From the NCBI GenBank assembly GCA_903882805.1, contig CAIRYK010000047.1, positions 1-64,000 on the forward strand: a stretch of DNA of 64,000 nucleotides, read 5' to 3'. The notes under the pieces were generated by a model, which did no database searches, was not told the origin of the DNA, and saw only the letters and a list, made by a program, of their open reading frames with translations. Below are positions 28,272 to 37,892 of the stretch, one piece after another. The DNA is from an uncultured Bacteroidota bacterium. Its GTDB lineage: Bacteria > Bacteroidota > Bacteroidia > Chitinophagales > Chitinophagaceae. Position 1 is the first letter of the stretch, and each line of letters begins with the position of its first letter. A program made the position numbers and the translations under genes.

Positions 28272-29804
28272 ATGAAAATAGAAAAGGCGCTCAATAAATT
28301 GGGTATAGAAAAAAACAACGAAGGCTCATCAACCGGAGTGAAATGGCTGAAGAGCGACGCAGGAAAGATTGAGTCTTTTTCGCCTGTAGATGGTAAAAAA
28401 ATTGCTTCAGTAACCGTAGCCAATCGTGATATATACGATACCGTTATTGCCCAGGCGCAATCAGCTTTTTTGGAATGGCGCATGTGGCCCGCCCCAAAAC
28501 GCGGCGAGGTAGTGCGCCAAATAGGCGAGGCGCTCCGCAAGCACAAAGAGCAGTTGGGTCATCTGGTATCGTACGAGATGGGTAAAAGCCTGCAGGAAGG
28601 CCTGGGCGAAGTGCAGGAAATGATTGACATCTGCGATTTTGCAGTGGGTATGTCGCGCCAGCTATATGGCCTTACCATGCATAGCGAGCGTCCGCGCCAC
28701 CGCATGTACGAGCAATGGCATCCTCTCGGCGTAGTGGGTATTATTTCAGCTTTTAACTTTCCGGTGGCTGTATGGTCGTGGAACAGTATGATTGGCCTAA
28801 TATGCGGAAACACCTGCGTATGGAAACCATCTGAAAAAACACCGCTATCTGCAGTTGCGTGCCAGAACATAATAGCCGATGTTTTCAAGGAAAACGACGT
28901 ACCCGAAGGCGTATGCGGATTGATAACCGGCGGCCGCGAAGTAGGTGAATGGATGACTACCGATACGCGCGTACCACTTGTGTCTGCTACAGGTTCTACC
29001 CGCATGGGTAAGGCAGTAGGCGCGGCAGTAGCGGAGCGCCTGGGGCGATCGCTTCTGGAATTGGGCGGCAACAATGCTATTATCATTACTCCAAATGCCG
29101 ACCTGAACATTGCGCTCATCGGTTCAGTGTTTGGCGCAGTGGGTACAGCCGGACAACGCTGCACTACCACCCGCCGATTGATTATACATGAATCCGTATA
29201 CGATGCATTTAAGAAAAAACTGGTAGCTGCCTACAAACAACTGGTTATAGGCGACCCGCTTGATGAAAAAACCCATGTGGGCCCACTTATTGATACTGAC
29301 GCCGTGGCTGCATACACAGCTGCCATAAAAGAAGTAAAAGCAGCCGGCGGAAAAGCAGTGGTAGCCGGCGGAACACTGACCGGCGAAGGATACGAAAGCG
29401 GCTGCTATGTAAAACCAGCTATATACGAAGTTGAAAACCACTGGCCTATAGTACAGCACGAAACGTTTGCACCAATACTGTACCTGATGAAGTATAGTAC
29501 CCTCGACGAGGCTATTGCTATGCAAAACAGTGTTCCACAAGGACTGTCTTCATCTATAATGACGCTGAACATGCGCGAAGCTGAGCAATTCCTGGCAGCG
29601 CTGGGTAGCGACTGCGGTATTGCCAATGTGAATATTGGCACCAGCGGAGCTGAAATAGGCGGCGCTTTTGGCGGCGAAAAAGAAACCGGCGGCGGACGCG
29701 AAAGTGGATCGGATAGCTGGAAAGCATATATGCGCAGACAAACCAATACCATCAACTGGAGCGACAAACTGCCGCTTGCTCAGGGTATTAAATTCAACGT
29801 TTAG
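28272..29804 (+). CDS. ALDH7-type aldehyde dehydrogenase (aminoadipate semialdehyde)
   Basis: 510 residues, typical of the antiquitin (ALDH7A1/AmaB) group. Visible are the NAD-binding segment with FNFPVAVW, the general base Glu in LLELGGNNA (about residue 262), the nucleophilic Cys in GQRCTTTRR (about residue 296), and the C-terminal GAEIGGAFGGEKETGGGRE. ALDH7 enzymes oxidise alpha-aminoadipate semialdehyde (in equilibrium with piperideine-6-carboxylate) to aminoadipate in lysine breakdown, and also protect against osmotic and aldehyde stress. A saccharopine-dehydrogenase-like gene at 55412 could supply the substrate, though it is not linked. Confidence 0.92.
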   Translation: MKIEKALNKLGIEKNNEGSSTGVKWLKSDAGKIESFSPVDGKKIASVTVANRDIYDTVIAQAQSAFLEWRMWPAPKRGEVVRQIGEALRKHKEQLGHLVSYEMGKSLQEGLGEVQEMIDICDFAVGMSRQLYGLTMHSERPRHRMYEQWHPLGVVGIISAFNFPVAVWSWNSMIGLICGNTCVWKPSEKTPLSAVACQNIIADVFKENDVPEGVCGLITGGREVGEWMTTDTRVPLVSATGSTRMGKAVGAAVAERLGRSLLELGGNNAIIITPNADLNIALIGSVFGAVGTAGQRCTTTRRLIIHESVYDAFKKKLVAAYKQLVIGDPLDEKTHVGPLIDTDAVAAYTAAIKEVKAAGGKAVVAGGTLTGEGYESGCYVKPAIYEVENHWPIVQHETFAPILYLMKYSTLDEAIAMQNSVPQGLSSSIMTLNMREAEQFLAALGSDCGIANVNIGTSGAEIGGAFGGEKETGGGRESGSDSWKAYMRRQTNTINWSDKLPLAQGIKFNV

Positions 29805-29820
29805 TCTGTTTTTAAGATCT

Positions 29821-29858
29821 AAAAAAGCAATGCGCCTCACCCGGCGCATTGCTTTTTT
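29821..29858 (+). terminator. Strong intrinsic terminator
   Basis: A perfect 16-bp stem including the A/T tracts (AAAAAAGCAATGCGCC with its complement, loop of six) ends in six T on the plus strand, 16 bases past the dehydrogenase stop. Confidence 0.9.
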
Positions 29859-29928
29859 ATGCCCTATCCGGCAAAACATTTTGAAACAATTGGCTACTTT
29901 TACCACTATACTCCTCAGTACAAACGCT

Positions 29929-30459
29929 ATGAACAAACAAGAAATTACAGAAAGCCTTACAGACAATTATACAGCCTTTACCAACTACATGGCAAATCTT
30001 ATGGAACGCGACTTCCATTACACCAATGGCAGCAGTTGGTCGGCCGGACAACAACTGGCGCATATAGTACTCTGTATGCAACCGCTGGTACAAGTGTTTG
30101 GCATGGAGAAAGCCGCCATTACGCAAGCCTTTGGCATAACTGACCGCGGTAGCAGAAGTTACCAGCAATTACTCACCGACTATAAAGCAAAACTTAGCGA
30201 AGGAGGCAAAGCCCCTACCCGCTTTGTACCAGACGACAACCCGCAAGACTGTACCACCCTATGCAAACAGCTAAACGCATTAATAAATAAACTAACTAAA
30301 ACTATAGACACTTTTACCGAAGAAGAACTGGATACCCTGTGTATACCCCACCCACTGCTGGGCGCCATAACCCTTCGCGAAATGCTCTACAATGCTATAT
30401 ACCATGTTACCCACCATTGGGAGATAGCGGTGTGTAATTTGAAAGAGAGATGTAGCTGA
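29929..30459 (+). CDS. DinB-like four-helix protein
   Basis: 176 residues from ATG 29929. Longer versions of the frame reach back into the dehydrogenase gene and are not real. The layout matches the DinB/YfiT superfamily: an N-terminal helix, W-x-x-GQQLAHI with the first metal-ligand His, and a C-terminal LREMLYNAIYHVTHHWE carrying the second and third His. Members are metal-dependent, often thiol-linked transferases; the substrate here is unknown. Confidence 0.8.
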   Translation: MNKQEITESLTDNYTAFTNYMANLMERDFHYTNGSSWSAGQQLAHIVLCMQPLVQVFGMEKAAITQAFGITDRGSRSYQQLLTDYKAKLSEGGKAPTRFVPDDNPQDCTTLCKQLNALINKLTKTIDTFTEEELDTLCIPHPLLGAITLREMLYNAIYHVTHHWEIAVCNLKERCS

Positions 30460-30558
30460 CATGCATCGAAATTGATAAGTAGATGCTATAGAGTTAGCGT
30501 AATGATTTGCCTTACATCTATTAAACACACTTTAGTTGCTTGACTCACCAAAATCCAA

Positions 30559-30852
30559 TCAATACGATACATCTCGATAATTGTGTATTATATTGGTAAT
30601 CACAATTTGATTACTATCGTTGACAACATAAAAATGAATACTGTAAGGAAAATTATGAGGGTGCGCTATTCTAATGTTTTTATATCTGATAGAAAAATCG
30701 TCAGGATTGTTTTGTATTCGCAATATTGCGTCCTTAATTGCCTTGGCAAATCTTATTTGCAGGCCATTCTGTTGTGCTTTGTACCAAATTTTGGCAGCGA
30801 TAACATTTTGTTTGGCTACTTCAAAATAAACAATATTATACCCCATTATCAA
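30559..30852 (-). CDS. RelE/ParE-family toxin, second pair
   Basis: 97 residues, or 95 from the internal Met. Features are an N-terminal AAKIWYKAQQNGLQIRF helix, IRYKNIRIAHPHNFPYSIHFYV in the core strands (divided here between two conserved blocks), and a C-terminal IIHNYRD. The start overlaps the antitoxin stop by four bases (ATGA type). It differs clearly from the toxin at 15222, so this is an independent module rather than a local duplication. Confidence 0.85.
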   Translation of the reverse strand: MIMGYNIVYFEVAKQNVIAAKIWYKAQQNGLQIRFAKAIKDAILRIQNNPDDFSIRYKNIRIAHPHNFPYSIHFYVVNDSNQIVITNIIHNYRDVSY

Positions 30853-31076
30853 TCTTCCTTATCTAATTCTGCAAAAAGCTCTTCAATAGGACGCAAGCTT
30901 TCGGGACGTTGCTGTATCTCTAAAAGGTTTTTGTCAATAATATCCTTTTGCCATTGAGGCAAATCACCCTCCAGTTTTTCAACCTCAGGATATTTATTCC
31001 TGATTTGATACCATTCTTCTATCGGTATAACAACCGCTGTTGTATGCCCTAATTCATCTGAAACAAACTGTACCAT
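30849..31076 (-). CDS. Antitoxin partner of second ParE-like toxin
   Basis: 75 residues. The N-terminal strand-helix FVSDELGHTTAVVIPIEEW is typical of Phd/YefM-like or DUF2281-like antitoxin N-termini, and the acidic C-terminus (EELFAELDKED) would wrap the toxin. The start codon lies only a few bases from a consensus -7 box, so the mRNA may be leaderless. Confidence 0.78.
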   Translation of the reverse strand: MVQFVSDELGHTTAVVIPIEEWYQIRNKYPEVEKLEGDLPQWQKDIIDKNLLEIQQRPESLRPIEELFAELDKED

Positions 31077-31081
31077 ATTGA

Positions 31082-31089
31082 CAAAGTTA
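31082..31089 (-). promoter_or_regulatory. -7 box of the second toxin-antitoxin operon
   Basis: The minus strand reads TAACTTTG, an exact TAnnTTTG match, ending only six bases before the antitoxin ATG at 31076. With the usual spacing, transcription would begin at or beside the start codon. Confidence 0.5.
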
Positions 31090-31164
31090 GGTTGTTTTTA
31101 TAATTGGATTAGTTTGCAGAAAAAAACAAGAACATTTCCCATATGAAATGATGTATTTGCTACA

Positions 31165-31197
31165 CAAAAAGCCGGAGTGCGCTACCACACTCCGGCT
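31165..31197 (-). terminator. Terminator of the efflux operon
   Basis: A 10-bp stem (AGCCGGAGTG with CACTCCGGCT, 31170-31179 and 31188-31197) is followed by T-rich sequence on the minus strand, just after the channel gene stop. Confidence 0.85.
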
Positions 31198-31213
31198 CAT
31201 TTACAAATTCACC

Positions 31214-32647
31214 TTACTTCCACCCGCCGCCTAATGCCTGGTACACACTTACCACTGCATTCAATTGTTGCTTCTTGGTTTCAATCAGTTCAAACTTCGA
31301 TTCCAGCGCATCGCGCTGGGTAAGTAACACCTCCATGTAGTCGGCGCGGGTAGACCTGAACAAGTCGTTAGAGATTACTATAGACTCCGTAAGGGCCTGC
31401 ACCTGCTTGGCCTTAAGTTCGTAGCTTTTACCCATATTGCTCACTTTAGCTACGTGGTTGGCCACCTCTACATAGGCATTCAGTATGGTGCGCTCATAAT
31501 TGTATGCCGCCTGTATCTGCCGAGCGTTAGCGCTATAGTAGGCCGCCTTTATACCATTCCTGTTTACCATGGGCGCCATCATATCGCCTGCCAGCGAAAA
31601 CAAAATGGATTCCGGCATTTTTATAAGATAAGCAGGGTTGAATGCCTGATACCCAAACGACGCAGATATACCCAGCGATGGATAAAATTTGGCCTTGGCC
31701 ACCTTCACATCCAGCTTTGCTGCTGCAAGTTGCATTTCTGCTTGTCTAATATCGGGCCTGTTGTCGAGCAATTGCGCGGGCAAACCCGCCAGTATTGTTT
31801 TAGGTATCAGACCGTTAAATGCAGCGTCGTTGCGGACAATGGGTTCCGGGTAGCGGCCTAGCAAAAAGTTGATCTTGTTTTCTGTTTCCGTAATTTTCTG
31901 CTGCACATCGTATTGCATACTTCTGGTTTTATACACCTCCGCCTCAAACTTGCGTACAGCCAACTCAGTAACGCGCGCAGCCTCTTTCTGATACTTTACA
32001 ATTTCCAGCGCATTGGTTTGTATGTCTATATTCTTCTTTACATTTTCCAACTGGTTGTCCAGCGCCAGCAATTCGTAATACGAATTCGCTATCTCCGCAA
32101 TAAGGTTTGTTATTGCAAAATTACGCCCCTCCATGGTAGACAAATACCTTTTTACGGCAGCCCTTTTAGCATTATGCAACTTTTGCCAGATATCTACCTC
32201 CCAGCGGGCGGTTGCCGCCGCCCGGTAGTCGGGCAACGGATCGGGCGTTTCCCTACCCGATGCTATATCTATGTTCGATTCGGCGGCGCCCCGGCTCGTA
32301 TACCGCCCAACCTTTTCTATACCTGCGCCAGCGCCAATACCTACAAATGGCAGGTACTCGCCTTTCTTTGCGCGTACTTCGTTGCGAGCCACCTCTATTT
32401 CTTGCAGCAGTATATTCAACTCCTGATTGTTTTTCAAGGCTGTGTCTATCAATGCTACTAGGTTTGGGTCGGCAAAATACTCGCGCCAGTTCACCTTTGC
32501 TGTATTAGCGCTATCTGTTACGCCTGCGTAGCTTGCAGGCGTTGTTATATTTTCTGTTTTCCCTACCAGTTTCGGGATTTTGCAGGAGGTATAGGCAAGG
32601 GCTATAAGCCCTATGCCTATGTATTTATACATGCTGTTCCTAAACAT
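31214..32647 (-). CDS. Outer membrane efflux channel, TolC/OprM (NodT) family
   Basis: 477 residues. A lipoprotein signal (AYTSC, acylated Cys at about residue 23) is followed by two OEP repeats; NSYYELLALDNQLE and RPDIRQAEMQL mark the conserved helices of each half, and the protein ends Y-QALGGG. It forms the trimeric outer membrane duct of the tripartite pump. It is the last gene of the operon, 14 bases after the RND gene. The fragment at 26586-27200 is a decayed relative. Confidence 0.93.
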   Translation of the reverse strand: MFRNSMYKYIGIGLIALAYTSCKIPKLVGKTENITTPASYAGVTDSANTAKVNWREYFADPNLVALIDTALKNNQELNILLQEIEVARNEVRAKKGEYLPFVGIGAGAGIEKVGRYTSRGAAESNIDIASGRETPDPLPDYRAAATARWEVDIWQKLHNAKRAAVKRYLSTMEGRNFAITNLIAEIANSYYELLALDNQLENVKKNIDIQTNALEIVKYQKEAARVTELAVRKFEAEVYKTRSMQYDVQQKITETENKINFLLGRYPEPIVRNDAAFNGLIPKTILAGLPAQLLDNRPDIRQAEMQLAAAKLDVKVAKAKFYPSLGISASFGYQAFNPAYLIKMPESILFSLAGDMMAPMVNRNGIKAAYYSANARQIQAAYNYERTILNAYVEVANHVAKVSNMGKSYELKAKQVQALTESIVISNDLFRSTRADYMEVLLTQRDALESKFELIETKKQQLNAVVSVYQALGGGWK

Positions 32648-32661
32648 TTTTTGCCCGTTTT

Positions 32662-35600
32662 TTAGTTTACTGAATTTTCCTCGCCCTGTGATTTTTCCTC
32701 GCCCGACTTAAAGAAGTTGAACTTGCTTTTTTTCTTCTTCCTTTTGTGTCCTATGCTTTCTGTGAGCGGCGCTTCATGCTCGTCGCGAATCAGGTGGCGG
32801 CCTTCGGCCAGCTTGGCAAATATGTAGTAAAGCCCGGGAACTATAATTACCCCAAACAATGTACCCAATAGCATACCGCCCGCTGAGCAAGAACCAATAG
32901 TACGGTTGCCTATAGCGCCCGGCCCTGTAGCAAACAACAAGGGGATAAGACCTGCTATAAATGCAAACGAGGTCATAAGTATGGGCCTGAAACGCACGCG
33001 GGCGCCCTCTATTGCCGCATCGAGTATGGTAGCGCCCTGCTGCTGTTTCTGCACCGCAAACTCTACAATAAGTACAGCGTTTTTACCCAACAAGCCTACT
33101 AGCATTACCAGCCCCACCTGGGCATAGATATCGTTGGCCAACCCCATGATTTTGAGTAACAGGAACGCGCCAAACACACCAACTGGCAACGAAAGTATTA
33201 CCGCAAAAGGCAGTATAAAACTCTCGTATTGCGCAGCAAGCACCATATACACAAACGCCAATACGATTATGAAAATGTACAATGCTTCATTGCCTCTCCC
33301 TACCTCGTCTTTCGACAATCCGAGCCAGTCTATTCCATAACCGCGCGGTAGTGTGTTTTTAGCTACTTCTTGTATTGCCGCTATAGCCTCGCCGCTGCTG
33401 TAGTTGCCTGCCGGCGCGCCATTTATTGCCGACGATGTGTACATATTGTACCGCGTTATTTCATTGAGCCCCTGCGATTTCTTTATTTTCAGAAATGCCG
33501 AATAAGGCACCATTTCGTCGCGGTTGTTTTTAATATACAGCTTTAGCAGGTCTTCAGGTAGCTGCCTGTACTCGGGCGCAGCCTGCACATACACTTTATA
33601 AAACATACCAAACCTTACAAACCCCTGCTCATAGGTACTACCAATAAGTATAGAAAGATTATCCATTGCCTTGCCTATTGATACCCCTTTTTGCATAGCG
33701 GCCTTATTATCTATTTCCAGCTCATACTGCGGATAGTTGGCTGCGAAGAAGGTGAATAGTCCGGTAAGCTCTTTGCGCTTTTTAAGGGCTTCCATAAAGT
33801 CGTCGTTTACTTTTCCAAACGCCTTATAATTACCGGTATTGGTTTTATCGAGCAAGCGCAGCGAAAATCCGCCGGCGGCCCCATAGCCAGGTACGGCCGG
33901 AGGCTGAAAAAACTCGATGGTAGCGCCAGGTATTACTTTTGCCTTCTCTTCAAGTTCCTCAATAATTTCTTTGGCTGAGTGTTTACGCTCCGCCCAACCT
34001 TTCAGATTGATAAGGCAGGTGCCGGCATTAGATCCCCTACCCTCGGTAAGCACCTCGTAACCTGCCAATGCCGATACCGACTGCACGCCCTCAACCCGCT
34101 TGGCTATATCCTGCAGTTTGCGGGCTATATCGTTGGTGCGCTCCAGCGTAGAGCCGGGCGGCGCCTGAATAATAGCGTATACCATTCCCTGATCTTCGCT
34201 GGGTATGAACCCGGTAGGTAGTGTGCGCGAGGTGAGCCATATGCCAGCGCAAAAGGCAAACAACATTCCAAAAGTTACTACCCTGCGGTTTACAATAAGC
34301 GTGAGCAATTTAGTGTATCTGCCGGTTACCCGCTCAAACCAGTTATTAAAACCATCGAGCACATAATTGATGGGTGAGCGCTTGCGCGGCTGGCCGTGCG
34401 TGTTTTTAAGTATCATAGCGCACAGCACCGGCGTAAGCGTAAGCGCCACAACGCCCGAGATTACAATAGACGTGGCCATAGTAATAGAAAACTGCCTGTA
34501 GAATATACCCACTGGACCTGACATAAATGCAACCGGCACGAACACGGCCGTCATAAGCAGGGTGATGGCTATGATGGCGCCGCTTATTTCTTGCAGCACT
34601 TTTTTCACTGCCTTGTAAGGCGACAAATCTTCCTCGGCCATTTTTGTATGCACGGCCTCCACCACCACAATAGCGTTATCTACCACAATACCTATAGCCA
34701 ATACCAACGCAAAAAGTGTGATAAGATTAATGGTTAGCCCAAACAACTGCATAAATATAAATGCGCCAATGAGCGATACCGGCACCGCAAGCGTGGGGAT
34801 AAGCGTTGATCGCCAGTCGCCAAGGAAAAGAAACACAACTATAGCCACCAGTATAAATGCCTCGGCCAGCGTATGCGCTACTTTTTCAATAGATGCATCG
34901 AGGAAGCTCGATACATCGTAGCTGATCTGGTAGTCCATTCCTGGAGGAAAGGAACCTGCTTTAATCTCATCGAGCTTAGCCTTTACTTCCTTAATTACAT
35001 CGCTTGCATTACTGCCGTAGGTTTGTTTCATCGTTATGGCTGCCGATGGGTGGCCATCCATATTAGAGTAAATGTCGTAAAACTCGCTACCTAGTTCCAC
35101 ATCTGCCACGTCGTTAAGGTGCAGTATTTCGCCTTCAGCATTTGCGCGGATAATGATATCCTTATACTGCTCCGGAGTATTGAACCTGCCCTGATAAGTA
35201 AGCACATACTCCAGCGACTGCGAACGCTTGCCCGATGCCTGACCAATACGTCCCGGCGAACCAATGATACTTTGCTGCGACAGCGCCTGCATCACTTCTT
35301 CGGTCGATACATTGTAGGCGCGCATCCTGTCGGGCTTAAGCCATACGCGCATGGCGTATTGGCGGCTACCCAATATTTTAGCGCTGCCCACGCCTTTCAG
35401 GCGGCTAAGTTCGGGTATGATGTTTACGCCGGCAAAGTTGTAAAGAAACTTCTCATCGGCCTTAGGGTCTTTACTATACAGGTTTACATACATCAGCATG
35501 TTTGGCGATGTATAGCTCACCACCAGCCCCTCCCGCTGCACCAGTTCGGGCAGCAGATTGGTCACCTGTTCTATTCTGTTTTTTACGTTTACCACCGCCT

Positions 35601-35904
35601 GATTGGGATCGGTGCCGAGGTCGAAGACCACCTGTATGGTAGCCTCGCCTGCGCTGGTGGCGTCGGATGTCATGTATTTCATGCCCGGCGCGCCATTTAT
35701 GGCTTTCTCCATTTGCACCAGCACCGAATTGACCAACACATCGGCGCTGGCGCCGGGATAGGCTATATTGACCACCACCATGGGCGGAGCAATCGACGGG
35801 AACTGCGAAACGGGCTGCGTATTGATAGCTAGCATCCCCATAAAGATGATAACCAGCGACAATACTATAGCGAGGACTGGCCTCTGAATGAATTTATTAA
35901 ACAT
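32662..35904 (-). CDS. RND multidrug efflux transporter, HAE-1 family
   Basis: 1,080 residues, the usual AcrB/MexB size. The N-terminal TM1 start (FIQRPVLAIVLSLVIIF), the porter-domain segment YPGASADVL, TM4 with GIVVDNAIVVVEAV, and TM10 with GLLGKNAVLIVEFA are all present. It is a proton-driven inner membrane pump. Of the paired TM4 aspartates of AcrB (D407, D408) the second position is Asn here; the TM10 Lys is kept. The C-terminal tail is Lys-rich. Located between adaptor and channel genes in the standard order. Confidence 0.95.
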   Translation of the reverse strand: MFNKFIQRPVLAIVLSLVIIFMGMLAINTQPVSQFPSIAPPMVVVNIAYPGASADVLVNSVLVQMEKAINGAPGMKYMTSDATSAGEATIQVVFDLGTDPNQAVVNVKNRIEQVTNLLPELVQREGLVVSYTSPNMLMYVNLYSKDPKADEKFLYNFAGVNIIPELSRLKGVGSAKILGSRQYAMRVWLKPDRMRAYNVSTEEVMQALSQQSIIGSPGRIGQASGKRSQSLEYVLTYQGRFNTPEQYKDIIIRANAEGEILHLNDVADVELGSEFYDIYSNMDGHPSAAITMKQTYGSNASDVIKEVKAKLDEIKAGSFPPGMDYQISYDVSSFLDASIEKVAHTLAEAFILVAIVVFLFLGDWRSTLIPTLAVPVSLIGAFIFMQLFGLTINLITLFALVLAIGIVVDNAIVVVEAVHTKMAEEDLSPYKAVKKVLQEISGAIIAITLLMTAVFVPVAFMSGPVGIFYRQFSITMATSIVISGVVALTLTPVLCAMILKNTHGQPRKRSPINYVLDGFNNWFERVTGRYTKLLTLIVNRRVVTFGMLFAFCAGIWLTSRTLPTGFIPSEDQGMVYAIIQAPPGSTLERTNDIARKLQDIAKRVEGVQSVSALAGYEVLTEGRGSNAGTCLINLKGWAERKHSAKEIIEELEEKAKVIPGATIEFFQPPAVPGYGAAGGFSLRLLDKTNTGNYKAFGKVNDDFMEALKKRKELTGLFTFFAANYPQYELEIDNKAAMQKGVSIGKAMDNLSILIGSTYEQGFVRFGMFYKVYVQAAPEYRQLPEDLLKLYIKNNRDEMVPYSAFLKIKKSQGLNEITRYNMYTSSAINGAPAGNYSSGEAIAAIQEVAKNTLPRGYGIDWLGLSKDEVGRGNEALYIFIIVLAFVYMVLAAQYESFILPFAVILSLPVGVFGAFLLLKIMGLANDIYAQVGLVMLVGLLGKNAVLIVEFAVQKQQQGATILDAAIEGARVRFRPILMTSFAFIAGLIPLLFATGPGAIGNRTIGSCSAGGMLLGTLFGVIIVPGLYYIFAKLAEGRHLIRDEHEAPLTESIGHKRKKKKSKFNFFKSGEEKSQGEENSVN

Positions 35905-35932
35905 TGTTGAGTTTTGTTTTTAAGTGATTAAA

Positions 35933-37009
35933 CTATTCAGCAGGCAGTTTCAACCGGTGTATTACCGATTTTGGCTCCTCGTAGTTGTAAGCTATTTTGT
36001 CGTTCTCTTTCACCTTGCGCAGGCCTTCCAGCAATATGCGCTCATTATCGGCCAGTCCCGATTTTACCACATACAGGTCTTCCATATCTGCAGCTATTGT
36101 TATCTCGCGCGTTTTCACATGGTTGTCTTTATCTACTACAAACACATATTTTTTATCCAGCACCTCAAACGTTGCCTTTTGCGGAATAATGAGCGCGTCT
36201 TTAAGATAAGTATTCACCAGTATATTACCGGTTTCGCCATGTCTTAGCAGTCCGTTGGGGTTAGGAAATGTGGCGCGAAAAGGAATGTTGCCCGTTTCGT
36301 TATCAAAATCGGCTTCTATCGTTTCTACAACGCCAGGAAACTCAAACAACTGATGATTGGCCATCATCAGATTCACCTTCACCATGGCATCCTTCTTAGC
36401 CTTGTAATCCAGATACTCGGCCTCAGGTACATTAAAGTACACCCACATTTTGCTGTTGTCTGACAGTGTTGTCAACAAGTCGCCCTCGCCAAGCAAACTA
36501 CCCACCCGCACCTTGAAGCGGTCTATGATACCATCAAAAGGAGCCCGGATTTCTGTAAACCGTAGGTGCACTTTTGCCAGCGCCACTTCGGCATTTGCTT
36601 TATCCAGCTTGGCACGAGCCATGGCCAGCTCGCTGGGCGCCACCACATTTCTATCGGCTAGCGATTTGGTATTCTGACATTCTATCTCTGCAAACTTCAC
36701 CTCTGCTTCTGCCTTCTGCAATTCAGCCTCATATATTTTAGGCATTATCTGAAACAGCAGTTGCCCCTGCTTCACCGCCTGACCTTCATCTACAAATATC
36801 TTTTCCAGATACCCACGCTCCTGGGCTCGTAACTCTATGTGGTGTATGGAGTGTATCTGGCATACATACTGACTAACAATAGATGTATCCATCTTCAACG
36901 GACTTGTTACGAGCAATTTTTGCTCTACTTCTTTTTCTTCTTTTTGGGTAGTGCAGCTGGTATGGCACAGCAATGCACACAAACCAATGAGTAGGAATAT
37001 CCTGTTCAT
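35933..37009 (-). CDS. RND periplasmic adaptor (membrane fusion protein)
   Basis: 358 residues. A lipoprotein signal (CHTSC) precedes the barrel-sandwich half-motif GYLEKIFVDEGQAVKQGQLLF, which is split here by the coiled-coil hairpin (about residues 100-165), then the second lipoyl half LRFTEIRAPFDGIIDR, and the beta-barrel and membrane-proximal domains. It bridges the RND pump and the outer channel. First gene of the three-gene operon, 28 bases before the pump gene. Confidence 0.93.
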   Translation of the reverse strand: MNRIFLLIGLCALLCHTSCTTQKEEKEVEQKLLVTSPLKMDTSIVSQYVCQIHSIHHIELRAQERGYLEKIFVDEGQAVKQGQLLFQIMPKIYEAELQKAEAEVKFAEIECQNTKSLADRNVVAPSELAMARAKLDKANAEVALAKVHLRFTEIRAPFDGIIDRFKVRVGSLLGEGDLLTTLSDNSKMWVYFNVPEAEYLDYKAKKDAMVKVNLMMANHQLFEFPGVVETIEADFDNETGNIPFRATFPNPNGLLRHGETGNILVNTYLKDALIIPQKATFEVLDKKYVFVVDKDNHVKTREITIAADMEDLYVVKSGLADNERILLEGLRKVKENDKIAYNYEEPKSVIHRLKLPAE

Positions 37010-37291
37010 GATTATTTAGCTTTTTAAAGCGTTTTGTTTTTCTCGTTTTTTAGGAAATAATATATGTGCCCGGGCTACAGCAAAATGCTAATACCAACTG
37101 GCAGAAGTAAACGCGCGATAAGGGGCGTTGGCAAGAAATAAACGGAATAAATGGCGCTGGTAACTTTTTGATCGCTACACATATAGTGCAGGTATATTGT
37201 AGGTAAGCTATAATGCTAATATACAACAACACGACCTTTATAGTTAAATAAAACGCGGTAAACACCAAAAAATCCCGATATGGAAACAAAA

Positions 37292-37702
37292 TCAAATCCG
37301 AATAACACGGAATACGATATGCGTATCGGTAGCTGTGTAAGAAAAATGTTTGTAAAACGATAACCGCTTTTTAGGGCAGCGGCTTTGATACCCGGCTTTG
37401 GGCAAACTGTAAAAAGAACTGTAGTAATTAAGACAAGCAACCGGCTTCCTCAATGATGTAGGCTCGTCGTCATCGTCTTTTTCTTCCCGGTCATCAATTC
37501 TGTCGTCCTGACGTTCATGACTTGGCGAGCCGGATTTCACAACATTTTCATCGCAGTCCGATAATGGTGTGCAATGATCTACCATTGTGTAGACCGTAAC
37601 AGAAGGAATTTGTGACAAATTATAGCTATTAGCTAACAACTGACACGATCCGCAAAACAGAACGAAAAATAACGACAGCAGTATTTTGACTAATAACTTC
37701 AT
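37292..37702 (-). CDS. Small secreted or lipoprotein of unknown function
   Basis: 136 residues. The N-terminus is a signal peptide with a lipobox-like FCGSC. The middle is highly charged (an Asp/Glu/Arg-rich stretch about residues 65-85), and the C-terminus is basic and aromatic. I recognise no family. It lies upstream of the efflux operon on the same strand, separated by 282 bases, and a possible decayed counterpart (27532-27909) sits upstream of the wrecked efflux operon. Confidence 0.55.
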   Translation of the reverse strand: MKLLVKILLSLFFVLFCGSCQLLANSYNLSQIPSVTVYTMVDHCTPLSDCDENVVKSGSPSHERQDDRIDDREEKDDDDEPTSLRKPVACLNYYSSFYSLPKAGYQSRCPKKRLSFYKHFSYTATDTHIVFRVIRI

Positions 37703-37810
37703 CTACAACCACAAAAATAGTGATTGCTTGCGAAGCCCATCACATAGAAAAGTTAAGATTGCAACAGCTAATTATATACCATATATATTGTCGCAAGTAT
37801 CAACGCCCTA

Positions 37811-37892
37811 CCCAAACTAAGGCGCATCCCTACCCACAAAACGCTCCTTACCCAGCAAAAAATTAATGGCTTTACTGATGTTGCGCTCGCGC
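37811..37892. repeat. 82-bp direct repeat, left copy
   Basis: Identical over 82 bases to 41389-41470, which covers the last 76 bases of the DUF1905-like gene. Weaker similarity extends outward to 37796. The left copy is not part of any intact gene. Confidence 0.92.

Noticed and set aside
28559-29170. A 203-codon minus-strand frame opposite the aldehyde dehydrogenase
   Set aside because: The catalytic Cys and Glu motifs are on the plus strand; the minus frame reads as low-complexity shadow sequence.
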